Assembly: GCA_947466585.1 (NCBI GenBank) | Contig: CANIEU010000002.1 | Coordinates: 1 to 64,000 of the forward strand | Source of the DNA: Fibrobacterota bacterium | GTDB lineage: Bacteria; Fibrobacterota; Fibrobacteria; UBA11236 | DNA: 64,000 bases | Direction: 5' to 3' | Part shown: in pieces, positions 37,492-48,224 of the stretch | Position numbering within the stretch: position 1 is the first letter of the stretch | How the letters are laid out: the number at the start of each line of letters is the position of its first letter | The notes under the pieces: generated by a model | The model's input: the letters and a program-made list of their open reading frames with translations, nothing else | Told to the model about the DNA's origin: nothing | The model's database searches: none | Position numbers and translations under genes: made by a program

Positions 37492-39216
37492 ATGCTGCGC
37501 TCCCTCTCCATCCGCAATCTCGCGATCCTTCCCGAAGCCGAAATCGCTTTTGAACCCGGATTCACGGTGCTCACGGGCGAAACCGGTGCGGGCAAGTCGA
37601 TTTTGCTCAATGCCCTCAAGCTTGTGCTCGGCGCCAAAAGCAAAACCGATTTGATCCGCCAGGGCGCCGACAAACTGCGCGTGGAAGCGGCCTTCGATCT
37701 GCCGCCGTCGCCCGCACTCAAGGCGTTGCTGCAATCGCTCGAACTCGATGCCGACGACGAACTCGTGATTGAGCGCGAGCTCACGCCTGCGGGCAAGAAT
37801 CGCGCGCGCGTGAACGGAAGTCTGGTCACGCTCGCCGACCTCGATGCCATCGGCCGCCACCTCGTCGATTTGCACGGCCAACACGAGCAGCAGGGCTTGC
37901 TCGATGCGGGCACGCACGGTGCCTATCTCGATGGCTACGCAGGCATCACCGCCGAAGGCGAAGCCTATGCCGTTGCGTATCGCGCCTATCGCAGCGCCGA
38001 GCAGGCGATGACGCGCGCGGAGGAAGATGCGGCGCGTTTGCGCGAACAAATCGACTTCCTGCAATTCCAATTCAAGGAACTCGACAAGGCCGGCTTGAAA
38101 ATCGGCGAAGAAGAAAAACTCGAGACCGATTTGAAATTGCTTTCCGGGGTTGAAAAAATTGCGGGCGGTCGAGATGCGTGTGTCGATGCCCTGGACGGTA
38201 CGATGGGTGTCTTTCCGGCGCTGGCGCGACTGCATAAAGATTTACACGGGCTGTCGCGCCATTTCGAGGCCACGCGCGAGTCCGGAACTTTCGCGGCGCA
38301 AGAAGAAAACCTGGCCAACGCGAAAGAGTTGTTGGAAGAAGTAAGCGGCGCCCTGCGCGGCCTCAACGTGCCCGCCGAAGCGGATCCGGAGCGCATCGAC
38401 GCGCTCAACGCCCGACTGGCATTGTTCCAGCGCCTCAAGTCGAAATACAAAACCGACATGGTCGGGCTGATCGCGCTCCGGGACCGGCGTCGCGCCGAGA
38501 TCACCACCGTGGAAAACGCGGGTGTGGAAACCGATTCTCTGAAGGATGCGCGCGACGCGGCGCTGAAGGATGCGCGCGCGCGGGCGGCGGCCCTCTCCGC
38601 AAAACGCAAGGCCGCCGCCGCCAAGTTCGACGGCGAGGTCAACAACCGCTTGGCGCGTCTTGGTATGGACGGCAGCTCGTTCACAACACGCCTCGAATCC
38701 GCTGCGGCTTCCGGAACAGCGGAATCCTCCGGCGCCGTCGAACGTTCGCTCGCCGGAGTTCTCACGGCATCAGGTCTCGACCGTGTCGAATTCTTTTTGG
38801 CCGCCAATCCCGGCGAGCCCGCGCGCGCGCTCAAACAATCCGCCTCGGGTGGTGAAATCTCGCGTGTGATGCTCGCCATCAAGGGCGCGCTTGCACACAG
38901 TGATCCGCGTCCGCTGCTCGTGTTCGACGAGCTAGATACCGGTATCGGTGGGCAAACGGCGCTGCGGGTGGGGGAGGCCCTCACCGAGCTCTCGAAGCAT
39001 CATCAACTGCTCGTCATCACCCACCTTCATCAAGTGGCAGCGCAGGCGGTGCATCAGCACAAGGTGGAGAAGCGTCTCGAAGGCGGACGCACCGTGACAG
39101 GTGTGACCCCGCTGTCCGAAAAAGAACGCGCCGCCGAGCTGGCCCGCATGATGGGCGGCGAAGACTCGGGCACGGCGCTGAAACACGCCAAGGAGCTGTT
39201 GCGGAAGACCGCGTAG
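37492..39216 (+). CDS. recN: DNA repair protein RecN
   Basis: MLRSLSIRNLAILPEAEIAFEPGFTVLTGETGAGKSILLNAL; ASGGEISRVMLAIKGAL; LVFDELDTGIGGQTA. Confidence 0.95.
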   Translation: MLRSLSIRNLAILPEAEIAFEPGFTVLTGETGAGKSILLNALKLVLGAKSKTDLIRQGADKLRVEAAFDLPPSPALKALLQSLELDADDELVIERELTPAGKNRARVNGSLVTLADLDAIGRHLVDLHGQHEQQGLLDAGTHGAYLDGYAGITAEGEAYAVAYRAYRSAEQAMTRAEEDAARLREQIDFLQFQFKELDKAGLKIGEEEKLETDLKLLSGVEKIAGGRDACVDALDGTMGVFPALARLHKDLHGLSRHFEATRESGTFAAQEENLANAKELLEEVSGALRGLNVPAEADPERIDALNARLALFQRLKSKYKTDMVGLIALRDRRRAEITTVENAGVETDSLKDARDAALKDARARAAALSAKRKAAAAKFDGEVNNRLARLGMDGSSFTTRLESAAASGTAESSGAVERSLAGVLTASGLDRVEFFLAANPGEPARALKQSASGGEISRVMLAIKGALAHSDPRPLLVFDELDTGIGGQTALRVGEALTELSKHHQLLVITHLHQVAAQAVHQHKVEKRLEGGRTVTGVTPLSEKERAAELARMMGGEDSGTALKHAKELLRKTA

Positions 39217-39269
39217 CTCCGGCTTTTGTATTCTGTTTGAGGTCGTCCCCTCATTCGCCGGAGCCTCTT

Positions 39270-39806
39270 ATGTCGTTTTTTCGCACCATCGCCCGTGGTT
39301 CCCTCGCCGCTTTCATAATCCTCTTCGGGGCCCGCAATGTCGTTGCGATGCCCAAGGCCGGGCAATCCGCGCCCGATTTTAACTTGCCCAGCCAAGAAGG
39401 AGCGCCTGTATCGCTCAAAGATTATCGCGGGCATTGGGTGGTGTTGTATTTCTACCCCAAGGATTTCACATCGGGATGCACGCTCGAGGGCCGTAACTTT
39501 CAGCGCGATTCGGCGCAGTACGTAACCCGTGATGCGGTGGTACTGGGCGTGAGCGTGGATAATTCAAAATCGCACGCCGACTTCTGCGCCAAGGAAGGCT
39601 TGTCGTTCAAGCTATTGGCCGATACGGACGCGAAGGTGTCGAAGGCCTACGGCTCGTTGATGAAAATCCCGGGCATGAAGCTGTCGGCGCGCAACACCTT
39701 CCTGATCGATCCCAAGGGCAAGATCGCGAAGGTGTACCCGAAGGTCGATGTGTCGGGGCACAGCGCCGCGGTGTTGGCCGATTTAGACGCTCTCCGAAAG
39801 CGCTGA
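39270..39806 (+). CDS. exported peroxiredoxin (Bcp/AhpC-TSA type)
   Basis: FYPKDFTSGCTLEGRNFQRDS; signal-peptide-like N-terminus. Confidence 0.85.
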   Translation: MSFFRTIARGSLAAFIILFGARNVVAMPKAGQSAPDFNLPSQEGAPVSLKDYRGHWVVLYFYPKDFTSGCTLEGRNFQRDSAQYVTRDAVVLGVSVDNSKSHADFCAKEGLSFKLLADTDAKVSKAYGSLMKIPGMKLSARNTFLIDPKGKIAKVYPKVDVSGHSAAVLADLDALRKR

Positions 39807-39864
39807 AACCTCCCGGTCATAGGTTTCGATGCAGCCTGCAACACGCCGCGCCTAGTTTGGGCGC

Positions 39865-40950
39865 ATGATCTTTCCCGGCCGGCAACTCAATATCAAACTT
39901 CTCGATCGCTGCAACGCCGCCTGTTCCTTCTGCGGCTACAACCGCGACCGCCTGCCGCAAAGCGTGGCCGCGGGTTATACGCTGCAACAGGTCGACGCGC
40001 AGGCGCTCATCGCCCGTTTCCCCGATCTCAAGGCCAAGGGCATCGGCGTGTTGCATCTCACCGGCGGCGAGCCCACCTTGCATCCCCAGTTCGTGCCCTT
40101 CGTGCGCGCGGCTAAAGCAGCGGGGTTCTCCGTGCGTACGGGCACCAACGGATCCATGCTCGACGAGCAACGCGTGGTTCAGTTGGCCGAAGCGGGTATC
40201 GACTACCTGTGGTATTCGCTCGACACCTTTCCCTTCGAAGACCATTTGCGTCATCGCGGCTTCCAGCATTTACGCGCGCGCATGGAGGCGGGGATCTCCC
40301 TGCTTCACCGAAACAAGGTGAACGTATTCGCCCAAACGGTACTCAGCCGCGTGCTGCCCTGGAAAGACGGCCAGCCCGATCTCCAAGGGCATATGGCCTA
40401 TTATCGGGGCATGGGTTTCAAACGCTTCGTGTTCTCCTACCCGATGCATCAGGAACCCGCGGAAGGCGAGTCGAGGCACCTCGCGCGTGAGGGCGGTGAC
40501 GCGGTGAATTTTCCGCGCGACGAACTGTCGGGCATGATCCGGCACCTGCTGCGCGTGAAAGCCGGCCCGGACGGTCGTGATATCGTGAATCCGCGCGTCT
40601 CACTGCGCGCCCAGCTCCGCGAACTGAAAGGCGAGGCCTCGGGTGTGGAATGCCGCGCCGGGCGCGATCTCTTCTTTTTGGGCGAGGACGAGGCCACCTT
40701 GCGGCCGTGTTACCATTTGGCCGATACGATTGTCGACCGCATCGACGGCACGCCCCTGAAACCCGACCAGCGCTTCCGGAATTGCACGGCGTGCCGCGAT
40801 CAATGTTTCCGAGATCCGAGCCTGGTCTACGAAGCCGCGCGGTCGCCGCTGCGACTCGCCCGCAACCTGTTCGCGCATGCCGAAACTTTCGGCGATCTGG
40901 CCGCCGACGCGCGCGATGTGATCCATCATCGAGGTTATACGCGTGTCTAG
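39865..40950 (+). CDS. radical SAM protein with C-terminal Cys cluster
   Basis: NIKLLDRCNAACSFCGYN (CxxxCxxC), LHLTGGEPTLHPQF; C-term CYHLAD...CTACRDQCF. Confidence 0.88.
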   Translation: MIFPGRQLNIKLLDRCNAACSFCGYNRDRLPQSVAAGYTLQQVDAQALIARFPDLKAKGIGVLHLTGGEPTLHPQFVPFVRAAKAAGFSVRTGTNGSMLDEQRVVQLAEAGIDYLWYSLDTFPFEDHLRHRGFQHLRARMEAGISLLHRNKVNVFAQTVLSRVLPWKDGQPDLQGHMAYYRGMGFKRFVFSYPMHQEPAEGESRHLAREGGDAVNFPRDELSGMIRHLLRVKAGPDGRDIVNPRVSLRAQLRELKGEASGVECRAGRDLFFLGEDEATLRPCYHLADTIVDRIDGTPLKPDQRFRNCTACRDQCFRDPSLVYEAARSPLRLARNLFAHAETFGDLAADARDVIHHRGYTRV

Positions 40951-42118
40951 AATCCTGTACGGCGTGCAGGGCGAGGGGCGCGGCCATGCGACCCGTAGCC
41001 TGCGTGTGTTGCAGGCGTTGCTCGGCGAAGGCCACGAGGTTCTGGTGCTCACCGGCGGCGACGCCATTCCGGTGTTGGCTCCTATTCTCGGAAACCGCAT
41101 CGTCGAAATCCCGATCTTGCGTTACCGCTACAATTATCACGGGTCGCTGTGTCCTTGGCGCACGCTCTTCCACAATATCGGCCCGCTGTTCCGCATGGCA
41201 TTCCGCAACCTGGCGCTCGAATCCTTCGTGCAACGCTTCAAACCCGTGGTCGCCCTTTCCGATTTCGAGCCGGTCACCTGCCGCCTCGCACGCATCTTCC
41301 GGATGCCGCTTGTTGCGGTGGACCATCAGCATTTTCTCACCGAGACCCGGTTGCCCCGGTTGCGCGGTCTGGGAAACCTACTGGCGCTGCCGGTTTACCG
41401 GCTCGGGACCCACCTGCTATCCGGTTGGCCGCGGCGTGTGATCGTCAGTTCATTCCATCATTTCCCACGCAAACGCGGCAGCCGCGCGGTGTTCGTCGGT
41501 CCCTTTCTCGCCGAAGAATTGCGCGTTCTGCAACCGCGTGACGACGGACACGTCACGGTTTACTTGAAACGGCCGCAATACCTGAAGACCTTGCTGTTGT
41601 TGGTCGCGGCCTTCCCGGATCGCACCTTCGAAGTGTTTTCCTCTTGGGAAAAGGAGTGGGCCGAACCGCTACCGCGCAATGCGCGCTTGCGTCCGGTGTC
41701 ACGGGCCGCCTTTTTGGAATCTCTCGCCTCCGCGCACGCGCTCGTCACCACGGCGGGGAACCAGGTGTTGGGCGAGGCGATCTGGCTGGGTAAGCCCGTG
41801 CTGGCCATTCCCGAAGTCGGGGTGCTCGAGCAGACCTTGAACGCGCGGGCTCTCGAGGAGAGCGGCTGCGGCATGGTGTGCGATCTCCGCGATCTGACGG
41901 CGGAGACGTGGGTGCGGTTCGAGGATTTACGGGTCGGGTTTCTGCGCGGTCTGCAACTTTTTCGGGACCGTCATCCGGACTACGACGGTCTGCAGGCGAC
42001 GCTTCGCGTGGTTCGGCGACTGGTTCGTGCCACGGTCACCGCTCAAGACTCCAAAACCATGTCGGCGGCAGGTTCTGCCACCGACATGGCGTCCTCGTTT
42101 ATCCCTGGAACGCGCTGA
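40943..42118 (+). CDS. glycosyltransferase (MurG/GT28-like)
   Basis: [69 protein letters not shown]; overlaps the radical SAM gene by 8 nt. Confidence 0.75.
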   Translation: MSRILYGVQGEGRGHATRSLRVLQALLGEGHEVLVLTGGDAIPVLAPILGNRIVEIPILRYRYNYHGSLCPWRTLFHNIGPLFRMAFRNLALESFVQRFKPVVALSDFEPVTCRLARIFRMPLVAVDHQHFLTETRLPRLRGLGNLLALPVYRLGTHLLSGWPRRVIVSSFHHFPRKRGSRAVFVGPFLAEELRVLQPRDDGHVTVYLKRPQYLKTLLLLVAAFPDRTFEVFSSWEKEWAEPLPRNARLRPVSRAAFLESLASAHALVTTAGNQVLGEAIWLGKPVLAIPEVGVLEQTLNARALEESGCGMVCDLRDLTAETWVRFEDLRVGFLRGLQLFRDRHPDYDGLQATLRVVRRLVRATVTAQDSKTMSAAGSATDMASSFIPGTR

Positions 42119-45100
42119 AGTCGGCGACGTTGAGAACGACTTCACGCACCGAGGCCAAAATCGCCTGACGATTCGCACGGATGCCTGCGTCGGGGTCGTT
42201 CACCATCACCGCAACGAACAAATCCGCCACGGGTTTCTGAATGGTGGCGATGGCCGCCAGCGCTTTCTCCCACGACTGGCTCTTCACCGCCGCATCCACG
42301 ATCGAGCGCGTCTGCTTTAGCGAATCGATCAAGGCCGCTTCGGTCGGATGGTTCGACACGAGCACCGCATTCGCAGACACATCCGCATCCTTAAGGATGT
42401 TGTTCACGCGTTTGAAGGTCTCCGCGATCTGTGCAAAGCCCGCATCTTGCCGGAACGCTTCGAGCGCCTTGAGGCGCGACACCAGGTCGGGTAGGATTTC
42501 CCACGACGGCACGGCTGCAACGGCTGCGTCAAACGTGTCCGTTGCAATACCGCCGGGAAGTCCGGGGCGTCCGGTTTCGGCGAACAGGTTCTGCGCGCGG
42601 CCTTTGAAGAACGCAAGCAGCTTCTCCTGAATGCCGGCACGTTCGCCTGCAGCGATTACCGAATCGGGGAACTGACCCAATGCATCCCCGATCAAATCCG
42701 AAAGTGGAATACGCACGTTTCCATGCAACAACAGCGCGATGGTCGTCCAGCAGGCGCGGCGCAGCGCGAACGGATCGGCGGAACCTGTCGGAATCTTACC
42801 CTTGCCGAACAAGGCTACAAGCGTGTCCAAACGATCCGCGAGGCCCACGAGCGCGCCTTCCTCGGTCACAGGGTAACCATCCTCGGCATTGCGCGGCTTG
42901 TAATGATCTGCGATGCCGTCGGCCACGGCCTGCGGGAGCTTTTCGTCCAGCGCGTAGTACCGTCCCACGGTGCCCTGCAGCTCGGGGAACTCGCCCACCA
43001 TTTGCGTGACGAGATCGTTCTTGCAAAGTTGGGCGACGTGCTCCGCGGCTGCGGATTTTTCGGGACTCCACTGTAGACGGCTCGCCAGCAGGGATGTCAG
43101 GTTCTCGACGCGTTTGGTCTTGGCGTAAATGCTCGCCTCCGCACCCAAGTCTTTGAGAAACGCGACGGTTTTTAAATCATCGCGGCGTTCGATCAAGGTC
43201 TTCTTCTTGTCTTCGCGCAGGAAGAACTCGGCATCGGCGAAACGCGAGCGCACCACGCGCTCGTTGCCTTCGCGGATCAGCGCATAGTCGGGGTCCGCGG
43301 ACTGCATGTTGGAGATTGCCATGAACTTGTTGCTGAGCGTGCCCTTCGTGTCGGTGAGAGCGAAAAGCTTCTGATGCTCGCGCATTTCGGAGACGAGTAC
43401 TTCTTCGGGAATCGCCAGTAGGGTTTCATCGAACGAGCAAAGCACCGGAACGGTCCACTCAGTGAGCCATGTCACGGTATCCAGCAGGTCTTCGTCGGTG
43501 CGCCACTTGAGCCCGGCTTTTTCGGCCGTCTCGATGGTGAGCCTGCGGATGTTGTTCTTGCGCTCGTTCTGGTCCACGATCACATGCGCCGCGCGCAGGG
43601 CCGCGAGGTAGCCTTCGCGATCGGCGGGCACGGGAAGGAAGGTGTTGTTGAGGAAGCGGTGACCGCGCGTCTGGTTGCCGGCGGTGATGCCGGCGAAGGT
43701 GGCGGGAATCACACGCTCGCCGAGCAACGCGACCATCCAGGTCACGGGGCGCACGAAGGATTCGCCCTCGCCGTTGCCCCACTTCATGGTCTTGTACCAG
43801 TGAATGTCGCCCAAGATGGCGGGAATGGCTTCCGCGAGAATCTCCAGAGCGTCGCGACCCTTTTTCTCCACCTGCGCGAACAGATAGCCGTCGCGGATTT
43901 CGAGCTGGGCTTCGGTGATGCCGTTCTTTTTCGCGAAGGCCAGTGCGGCCTGCGTCCAGTTGCCGGCGGCATCCTTGGCGACCTTCTCGGGTGCGCCCTT
44001 CATGCCGAGCGATTGATCGGCTTGACCCGTGAGCATCGAAGCAGCGGAAAGCACGATACGACGCGGCGTCGCAAAGATGCGGAGATCCTGGATGTCGAGC
44101 CCGGCGGGCTTGAGATGCTTCTCGATCAGGCGCGGCAGTTCATCCAGCAAAGGTTCGAACACGCGCGCGGGCATTTCTTCGACGCCGAGTTCGATCAGCA
44201 GCGGTGCGGTGCTCGTCTTCGCGGGCGTGATTCCGTCATCCCGGCGCAGGCCGGGATCCAGACCCACCGTCGGGTCCACAGGGGGATGTGTTTTTACCAG
44301 CGGGAAACCCAGCGACTCGCGATTCGCCAGCCATGCCTCGGCCACGGTCTTCGCCAAAGCGCGTACGCGGAGAATGTAACCCTGACGTTCGTTCACGGAG
44401 ATCGCACCGCGGGCGTCGAGAAGGTTGAACGAGTGGCTGGCCTTCATGCAGTAATCGAACGCAGGCGCGGGAATGCCGGCCTCGCACAGGCGGACGCATT
44501 CCTTTTCGAACTTGTCGAACAGGTCGTAGTGCAGCGCCGCGTCACTTTGCTCGAAGTTGTGCACCGAGAACTGGTATTCGTTCTGCTTGAAAAGATCACC
44601 GTACGTTACGGTATCGTTGTACTGCAGGTCGAACATGCTGTTCTTCTTTTGCAGGTACATGCATATGCGCTCGAGGCCGTAGGTGATCTCACCCATCACG
44701 GGTTTGAGGTCGAGGCCGCCGACTTGTTGGAAGTACGTGAACTGCGTGATTTCCATACCGTCGAGCCACACTTCCCAGCCGAGGCCCCAGGCGCCGAGGG
44801 TCGGGGATTCCCAGTCGTCATGCACAAAGCGGATGTCGTGTTCGTTGGGGTCGATGCCGATCGCCCGCATCGACCCGAGGTACAGGTCGACGATGTCGAG
44901 CGGGCTGGGTTTGAGCACCACCTGGAATTGGTAGTAGTGCTGTCCGCGGTTGGGGTTGTCGCCGTAGCGTCCGTCCTTGGGGCGGCGGCAGGGTTCGATC
45001 CAAGCGGCGTTGAACGGTTCGGGACCGAGCGAGCGGAGGAAGGTCGCGGGGTTGAACGTGGCCGCGCCTTTTTCGCCGTCGTAGGGTTGGGCGATGAGGC

Positions 45101-45155
45101 AGCCGCGGTCGCTCCAGTATTTCTGGAGCGTGAGAACGAGGTCTTGGAAGTTCAT
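42099..45155 (-). CDS. glyQS: glycyl-tRNA synthetase, fused alpha and beta subunits
   Basis: [59 protein letters not shown] (GlyQ) then [23 protein letters not shown] (GlyS). Start moved to 45155. Confidence 0.93.
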   Translation of the reverse strand: MNFQDLVLTLQKYWSDRGCLIAQPYDGEKGAATFNPATFLRSLGPEPFNAAWIEPCRRPKDGRYGDNPNRGQHYYQFQVVLKPSPLDIVDLYLGSMRAIGIDPNEHDIRFVHDDWESPTLGAWGLGWEVWLDGMEITQFTYFQQVGGLDLKPVMGEITYGLERICMYLQKKNSMFDLQYNDTVTYGDLFKQNEYQFSVHNFEQSDAALHYDLFDKFEKECVRLCEAGIPAPAFDYCMKASHSFNLLDARGAISVNERQGYILRVRALAKTVAEAWLANRESLGFPLVKTHPPVDPTVGLDPGLRRDDGITPAKTSTAPLLIELGVEEMPARVFEPLLDELPRLIEKHLKPAGLDIQDLRIFATPRRIVLSAASMLTGQADQSLGMKGAPEKVAKDAAGNWTQAALAFAKKNGITEAQLEIRDGYLFAQVEKKGRDALEILAEAIPAILGDIHWYKTMKWGNGEGESFVRPVTWMVALLGERVIPATFAGITAGNQTRGHRFLNNTFLPVPADREGYLAALRAAHVIVDQNERKNNIRRLTIETAEKAGLKWRTDEDLLDTVTWLTEWTVPVLCSFDETLLAIPEEVLVSEMREHQKLFALTDTKGTLSNKFMAISNMQSADPDYALIREGNERVVRSRFADAEFFLREDKKKTLIERRDDLKTVAFLKDLGAEASIYAKTKRVENLTSLLASRLQWSPEKSAAAEHVAQLCKNDLVTQMVGEFPELQGTVGRYYALDEKLPQAVADGIADHYKPRNAEDGYPVTEEGALVGLADRLDTLVALFGKGKIPTGSADPFALRRACWTTIALLLHGNVRIPLSDLIGDALGQFPDSVIAAGERAGIQEKLLAFFKGRAQNLFAETGRPGLPGGIATDTFDAAVAAVPSWEILPDLVSRLKALEAFRQDAGFAQIAETFKRVNNILKDADVSANAVLVSNHPTEAALIDSLKQTRSIVDAAVKSQSWEKALAAIATIQKPVADLFVAVMVNDPDAGIRANRQAILASVREVVLNVADFSAFQG
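44236..44277. repeat. REP-like palindrome encoding the GlyQ-GlyS linker
   Basis: atcccggc-gcag-gccgggat 44238-44257 then gaccc-accgtc-gggtc 44261-44276; encodes [18 protein letters not shown] on the minus strand. Confidence 0.7.
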
Positions 45156-45343
45156 AAGTGGGGTAAAAATGCGCTTTTTTGGGGTCGATGCCAAAGTTTT
45201 GGCCCTTCTTTGGCGGGAATCTATGGGGATTTCGCAGGATTTTAGGAATGGTTCGCACTGGCCGGACATGAACGGCCTGCTTTCATTGGCACCCCTCTTC
45301 GCGGAAGCTAACATGTTCCGCAACATAAACAGTCGGGGGCGGA

Positions 45344-46129
45344 ATGCAGAGTTGGAAGTTGGTCGCGCGCAGGGGGCTTTTGCTGTGCATCGCTGGAGTG
45401 TCCCTGGTATCCGCCGGTTCGGGAATCGGCGGATACCAAACACTGAATGAAAACGCTCGTACTTACACGTTCGTGGCTTGGCCGGTAGGCAAATCGGAAC
45501 CGATTCGGTTCAAGTCGTCTCTTTATCAAAAGGGATCGGCCTCCTACGTGCGCATTGACGAAGGGGAACTGTTTCCGGAGAAGGACGAGACTCCCGTGCG
45601 CCGAACGGGCGATTTCGATTCGCTTAAGGTGATCGATCTTTCCGTGGCGCATCAAGTTTCCACCCCGCAAGGGCCCGCCTACGTGCGGGACACCCTGTGG
45701 TATCCGGCGCATGTGGTGGGCCGGCAATGGGTCTTTCTAAAAGTTACCGGTCCTGTGACATTGTATACATTGAAACCCGGTCGGGGCGCCTACCGCGGCA
45801 TGGATACGGGCGCCGGGTTGGAGCCCTATGGAGAGGATGCCGTCCGGTCGAAGATCATGACGAATCCTCAAGCGGCGCGGTTGCTGCATCAGGAGAGGGC
45901 CGGTCACTCGGTGGCGTTGGGCATGGGACTCGCCGGGCTCGGTTTGGTGGCTACCGGAACCGTGACCAATCTCGTCGCCGACAAGGCACCGGGCAATCCG
46001 CTGGTTATTGTCGGCCTCGGTCTCGCGGCTTTTTCTTGGATTCCGCACTTGATGGTTGCCGACCGGCTCGATGCGGCGATCAAGGCGTATAACGAGGGTG
46101 CCGTGGGTTCGGGTTCCCAAGGCCTGTAA
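45344..46129 (+). CDS. hypothetical membrane protein
   Basis: 261 aa; N-terminal and two C-terminal hydrophobic segments. Confidence 0.55.
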   Translation: MQSWKLVARRGLLLCIAGVSLVSAGSGIGGYQTLNENARTYTFVAWPVGKSEPIRFKSSLYQKGSASYVRIDEGELFPEKDETPVRRTGDFDSLKVIDLSVAHQVSTPQGPAYVRDTLWYPAHVVGRQWVFLKVTGPVTLYTLKPGRGAYRGMDTGAGLEPYGEDAVRSKIMTNPQAARLLHQERAGHSVALGMGLAGLGLVATGTVTNLVADKAPGNPLVIVGLGLAAFSWIPHLMVADRLDAAIKAYNEGAVGSGSQGL

Positions 46130-46133
46130 CCTG

Positions 46134-46155
46134 CCCCCTGAAATAGACCAGGGGG
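46134..46155. terminator. hairpin ccccctg-aaatagac-caggggg
   Basis: Perfect 7-bp stem just after the 46129 stop; no strong T-run. Confidence 0.45.
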
Positions 46156-46229
46156 TTGTGTAGGGGGTTCACTAAAGCGAATCACACCCCTCTCCACAAC
46201 CCCTACCTTCGCCTCAAACGAGGCGAAAC

Positions 46230-46589
46230 TTGACTTTTCAGGAATTACAGCAACTCTTGGGCGCGCGGATCCGCCTATGCATCGAAAAGGCCGGATACCG
46301 GACCATCGAAGAGTTCGCCTTTGCGTTCGGCATCGGTAAATCCACTCTCAGCGATGTGCTCACCGGTAAAAAGAGTCCTACCGTGAGTACACTGGCCCGC
46401 TGGGCGAACGCCCTCGAAATTCCCATCGTCGAATTTTTCCACGACGAACGGCTCAACGCCTGGATTCGGGAAGCCCCGCCCGAATATTTTCAAAACCGGG
46501 CGAAGACACCGCAAAACACAAAGTTGGCAAAGGCGGTGAAGCCGGCAAAGTCTGCAAAGCCGGCGAAGTCCCGCAAGAAGCGCAAGTAA
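46230..46589 (+). CDS. XRE-family HTH protein with Lys/Ala/Pro-rich tail
   Basis: TIEEFAFAFGIGKSTLSDVLTGKKSPTVSTLARWANALEI; tail KLAKAVKPAKSAKPAKSRKKRK. Confidence 0.8.
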   Translation: MTFQELQQLLGARIRLCIEKAGYRTIEEFAFAFGIGKSTLSDVLTGKKSPTVSTLARWANALEIPIVEFFHDERLNAWIREAPPEYFQNRAKTPQNTKLAKAVKPAKSAKPAKSRKKRK

Positions 46590-46644
46590 ATTCCCCCCCG
46601 CCCCTGCCGGAGGTATATTTCCTTTCTCTCGAAAGGAACTCCAC

Positions 46645-47148
46645 ATGGCAACCATCACGCTCAAGGGCAACCCCATCCAGACCATCGGCACCCTGCCCGC
46701 GGTCGGCTCTAAAGCCCCCGCATTCAAACTCACCAAATCCGACCTCTCCGACGTCACACTCGCCGACTTCGCGGGCAAAAAAATCATCCTGAACATTTTC
46801 CCGAGCATCGATACCGGCACGTGCGCCATGTCGGTGCGCAAGTTCAACGCCGAAGCCAGCGAATTGCTGGGCGTCGTTGTTGTCGCTGTTTCGAAGGATC
46901 TGCCTTTCGCGCTGAATCGTTTCTGCGGTGCCGAGGGCATCGACAAGGTGGTCACCACCTCGGCTCTGCGCCCCGATTCCAGCTTCGGCAAGGATTACGG
47001 CGTGACCATCATCGAGGGCGGTCTTGCAGGCGTGTTATCGCGCTCCGTCATTGTCATCGATGAGAAGGGCGAAGTCGCCTACACGGAACAGGTTCCCGAA
47101 ACCGTGAACGAACCCGATTACGCCAAGGCGCTCGCTGCGGTCAAGTAG
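46645..47148 (+). CDS. tpx: thiol peroxidase
   Basis: FPSIDTGTCAMSVRKFN and DLPFALNRFCGAEG. Confidence 0.94.
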   Translation: MATITLKGNPIQTIGTLPAVGSKAPAFKLTKSDLSDVTLADFAGKKIILNIFPSIDTGTCAMSVRKFNAEASELLGVVVVAVSKDLPFALNRFCGAEGIDKVVTTSALRPDSSFGKDYGVTIIEGGLAGVLSRSVIVIDEKGEVAYTEQVPETVNEPDYAKALAAVK

Positions 47149-47171
47149 TTCGTTTCCTCTTTGTCACAACT

Positions 47172-47207
47172 AAAAAAGGCGGGCCCCTCTTGTGGTCCGC
47201 CTTTTTT
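47172..47207 (+). terminator. intrinsic terminator after tpx
   Basis: aaaaaaggcggg...gtccgcctttttt. Confidence 0.8.
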
Positions 47208-47251
47208 GCGCTTTGCAGTCAAATGGTCACAGCTGGCTATAAACTCTCCCG

Positions 47252-47425
47252 CTACTTCTTCTCTCCATCCAACGGAATTTTCTTGATGCCACGCACGATC
47301 AGGCCGAGAAACCCGACGAGGATTTCGATATAGAGGCGGATCGCGGTTAGCGTGGTCACCACGATGAATCGCAGAATGCGGACGATCAGCGGGCGCGGCT
47401 CGGTGTCGGTGCGGGTTTGGTTCAT
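47252..47425 (-). CDS. small single-TM protein, 57 aa
   Basis: Manual translation MNQTRTDTEPRPLIVRILRFIVVTTLTAIRLYIEILVGFLGLIVRGIKKIPLDGEKK*; below ORF-track cutoff. Confidence 0.6.
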   Translation of the reverse strand: MNQTRTDTEPRPLIVRILRFIVVTTLTAIRLYIEILVGFLGLIVRGIKKIPLDGEKK

Positions 47426-47546
47426 GAAGAACCTCCGGTATGAGGACGGGGCAAGGATACACTTTTAACTTACCCCTTCAGCGGCAAAATCCTCTGGGGT
47501 ATATCCCGGTTATTGCGGAAAAGTCTGAATTTTCTAAAATGTTCCC

Positions 47547-48194
47547 ATGGAGACCGCACGTGCGGATTCTGACGCATTCGAAATCCTGAAGCCCCCACTC
47601 GAATCCCCAGGAATCCCGAGGAAAATCGTGCCCCCGTCCCATTTATCGACCTTAAATTCCGATATCCTCATTCTTCCGGGCTACGGAGGATCGGGCCCCG
47701 CCCATTGGCAAACCCTGTGGGAGCAAGCACACCCGGAGTTTCGGCGTGTTGAGGAAGGCGATTGGGACCATCCCGACTGCAAGGAGTGGGTGGCGTCGCT
47801 GCAATCCGCGGTGCATGTATCCGGCCCGAATACCATTCTGGTGGCGCACAGCCTCGCGTGTTTGCAGGTGGTGCATTGGGCGATCGGGGCTTCGCCGACG
47901 AGGCTGAGCGTTCGAGGTGCCCTGTTGGTGGCCGTTCCTGATCCGGACGCAGCGGTCTTTCCCGAAGTGGCCCGCAGTTTCGGACCCGTTCCCACGGCGC
48001 GCCTTCCGTTTCCGTCCCTCGTCGTGGGCAGCGTGAACGATCCTTATGCAACTCCCGCCTTCACGGAAGCGTGCGCGGAAGCATGGGGATCGCGCTTACA
48101 ATCCATCGGTGCGGCGGGTCACGTCAACGCCTCAAGCGGCCTGGGACGCTGGGACGCTGGTCTGAAATTGTTGGAAGAACTCAAGGCGGTTTAA
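47547..48194 (+). CDS. RBBP9/YdeN-type serine hydrolase
   Basis: LILPGYGGSGPAHWQTLWE, LVAHSLACLQVVHW, HVNASSGLGRWDAG; start uncertain. Confidence 0.8.
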   Translation: METARADSDAFEILKPPLESPGIPRKIVPPSHLSTLNSDILILPGYGGSGPAHWQTLWEQAHPEFRRVEEGDWDHPDCKEWVASLQSAVHVSGPNTILVAHSLACLQVVHWAIGASPTRLSVRGALLVAVPDPDAAVFPEVARSFGPVPTARLPFPSLVVGSVNDPYATPAFTEACAEAWGSRLQSIGAAGHVNASSGLGRWDAGLKLLEELKAV

Positions 48195-48224
48195 AAGCCA
48201 TTTAAAAGCCGCATAAAAAGCTTT

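Noticed and set aside
44221-44290. IS or transposon insertion in glyQS
   Set aside because: No transposase or target duplication; frame stays open across it.
43584-45245. 553-aa ORF antisense to glyQS
   Set aside because: Shadow ORF; low-information His/Arg/Val-rich composition and no recognisable motif.
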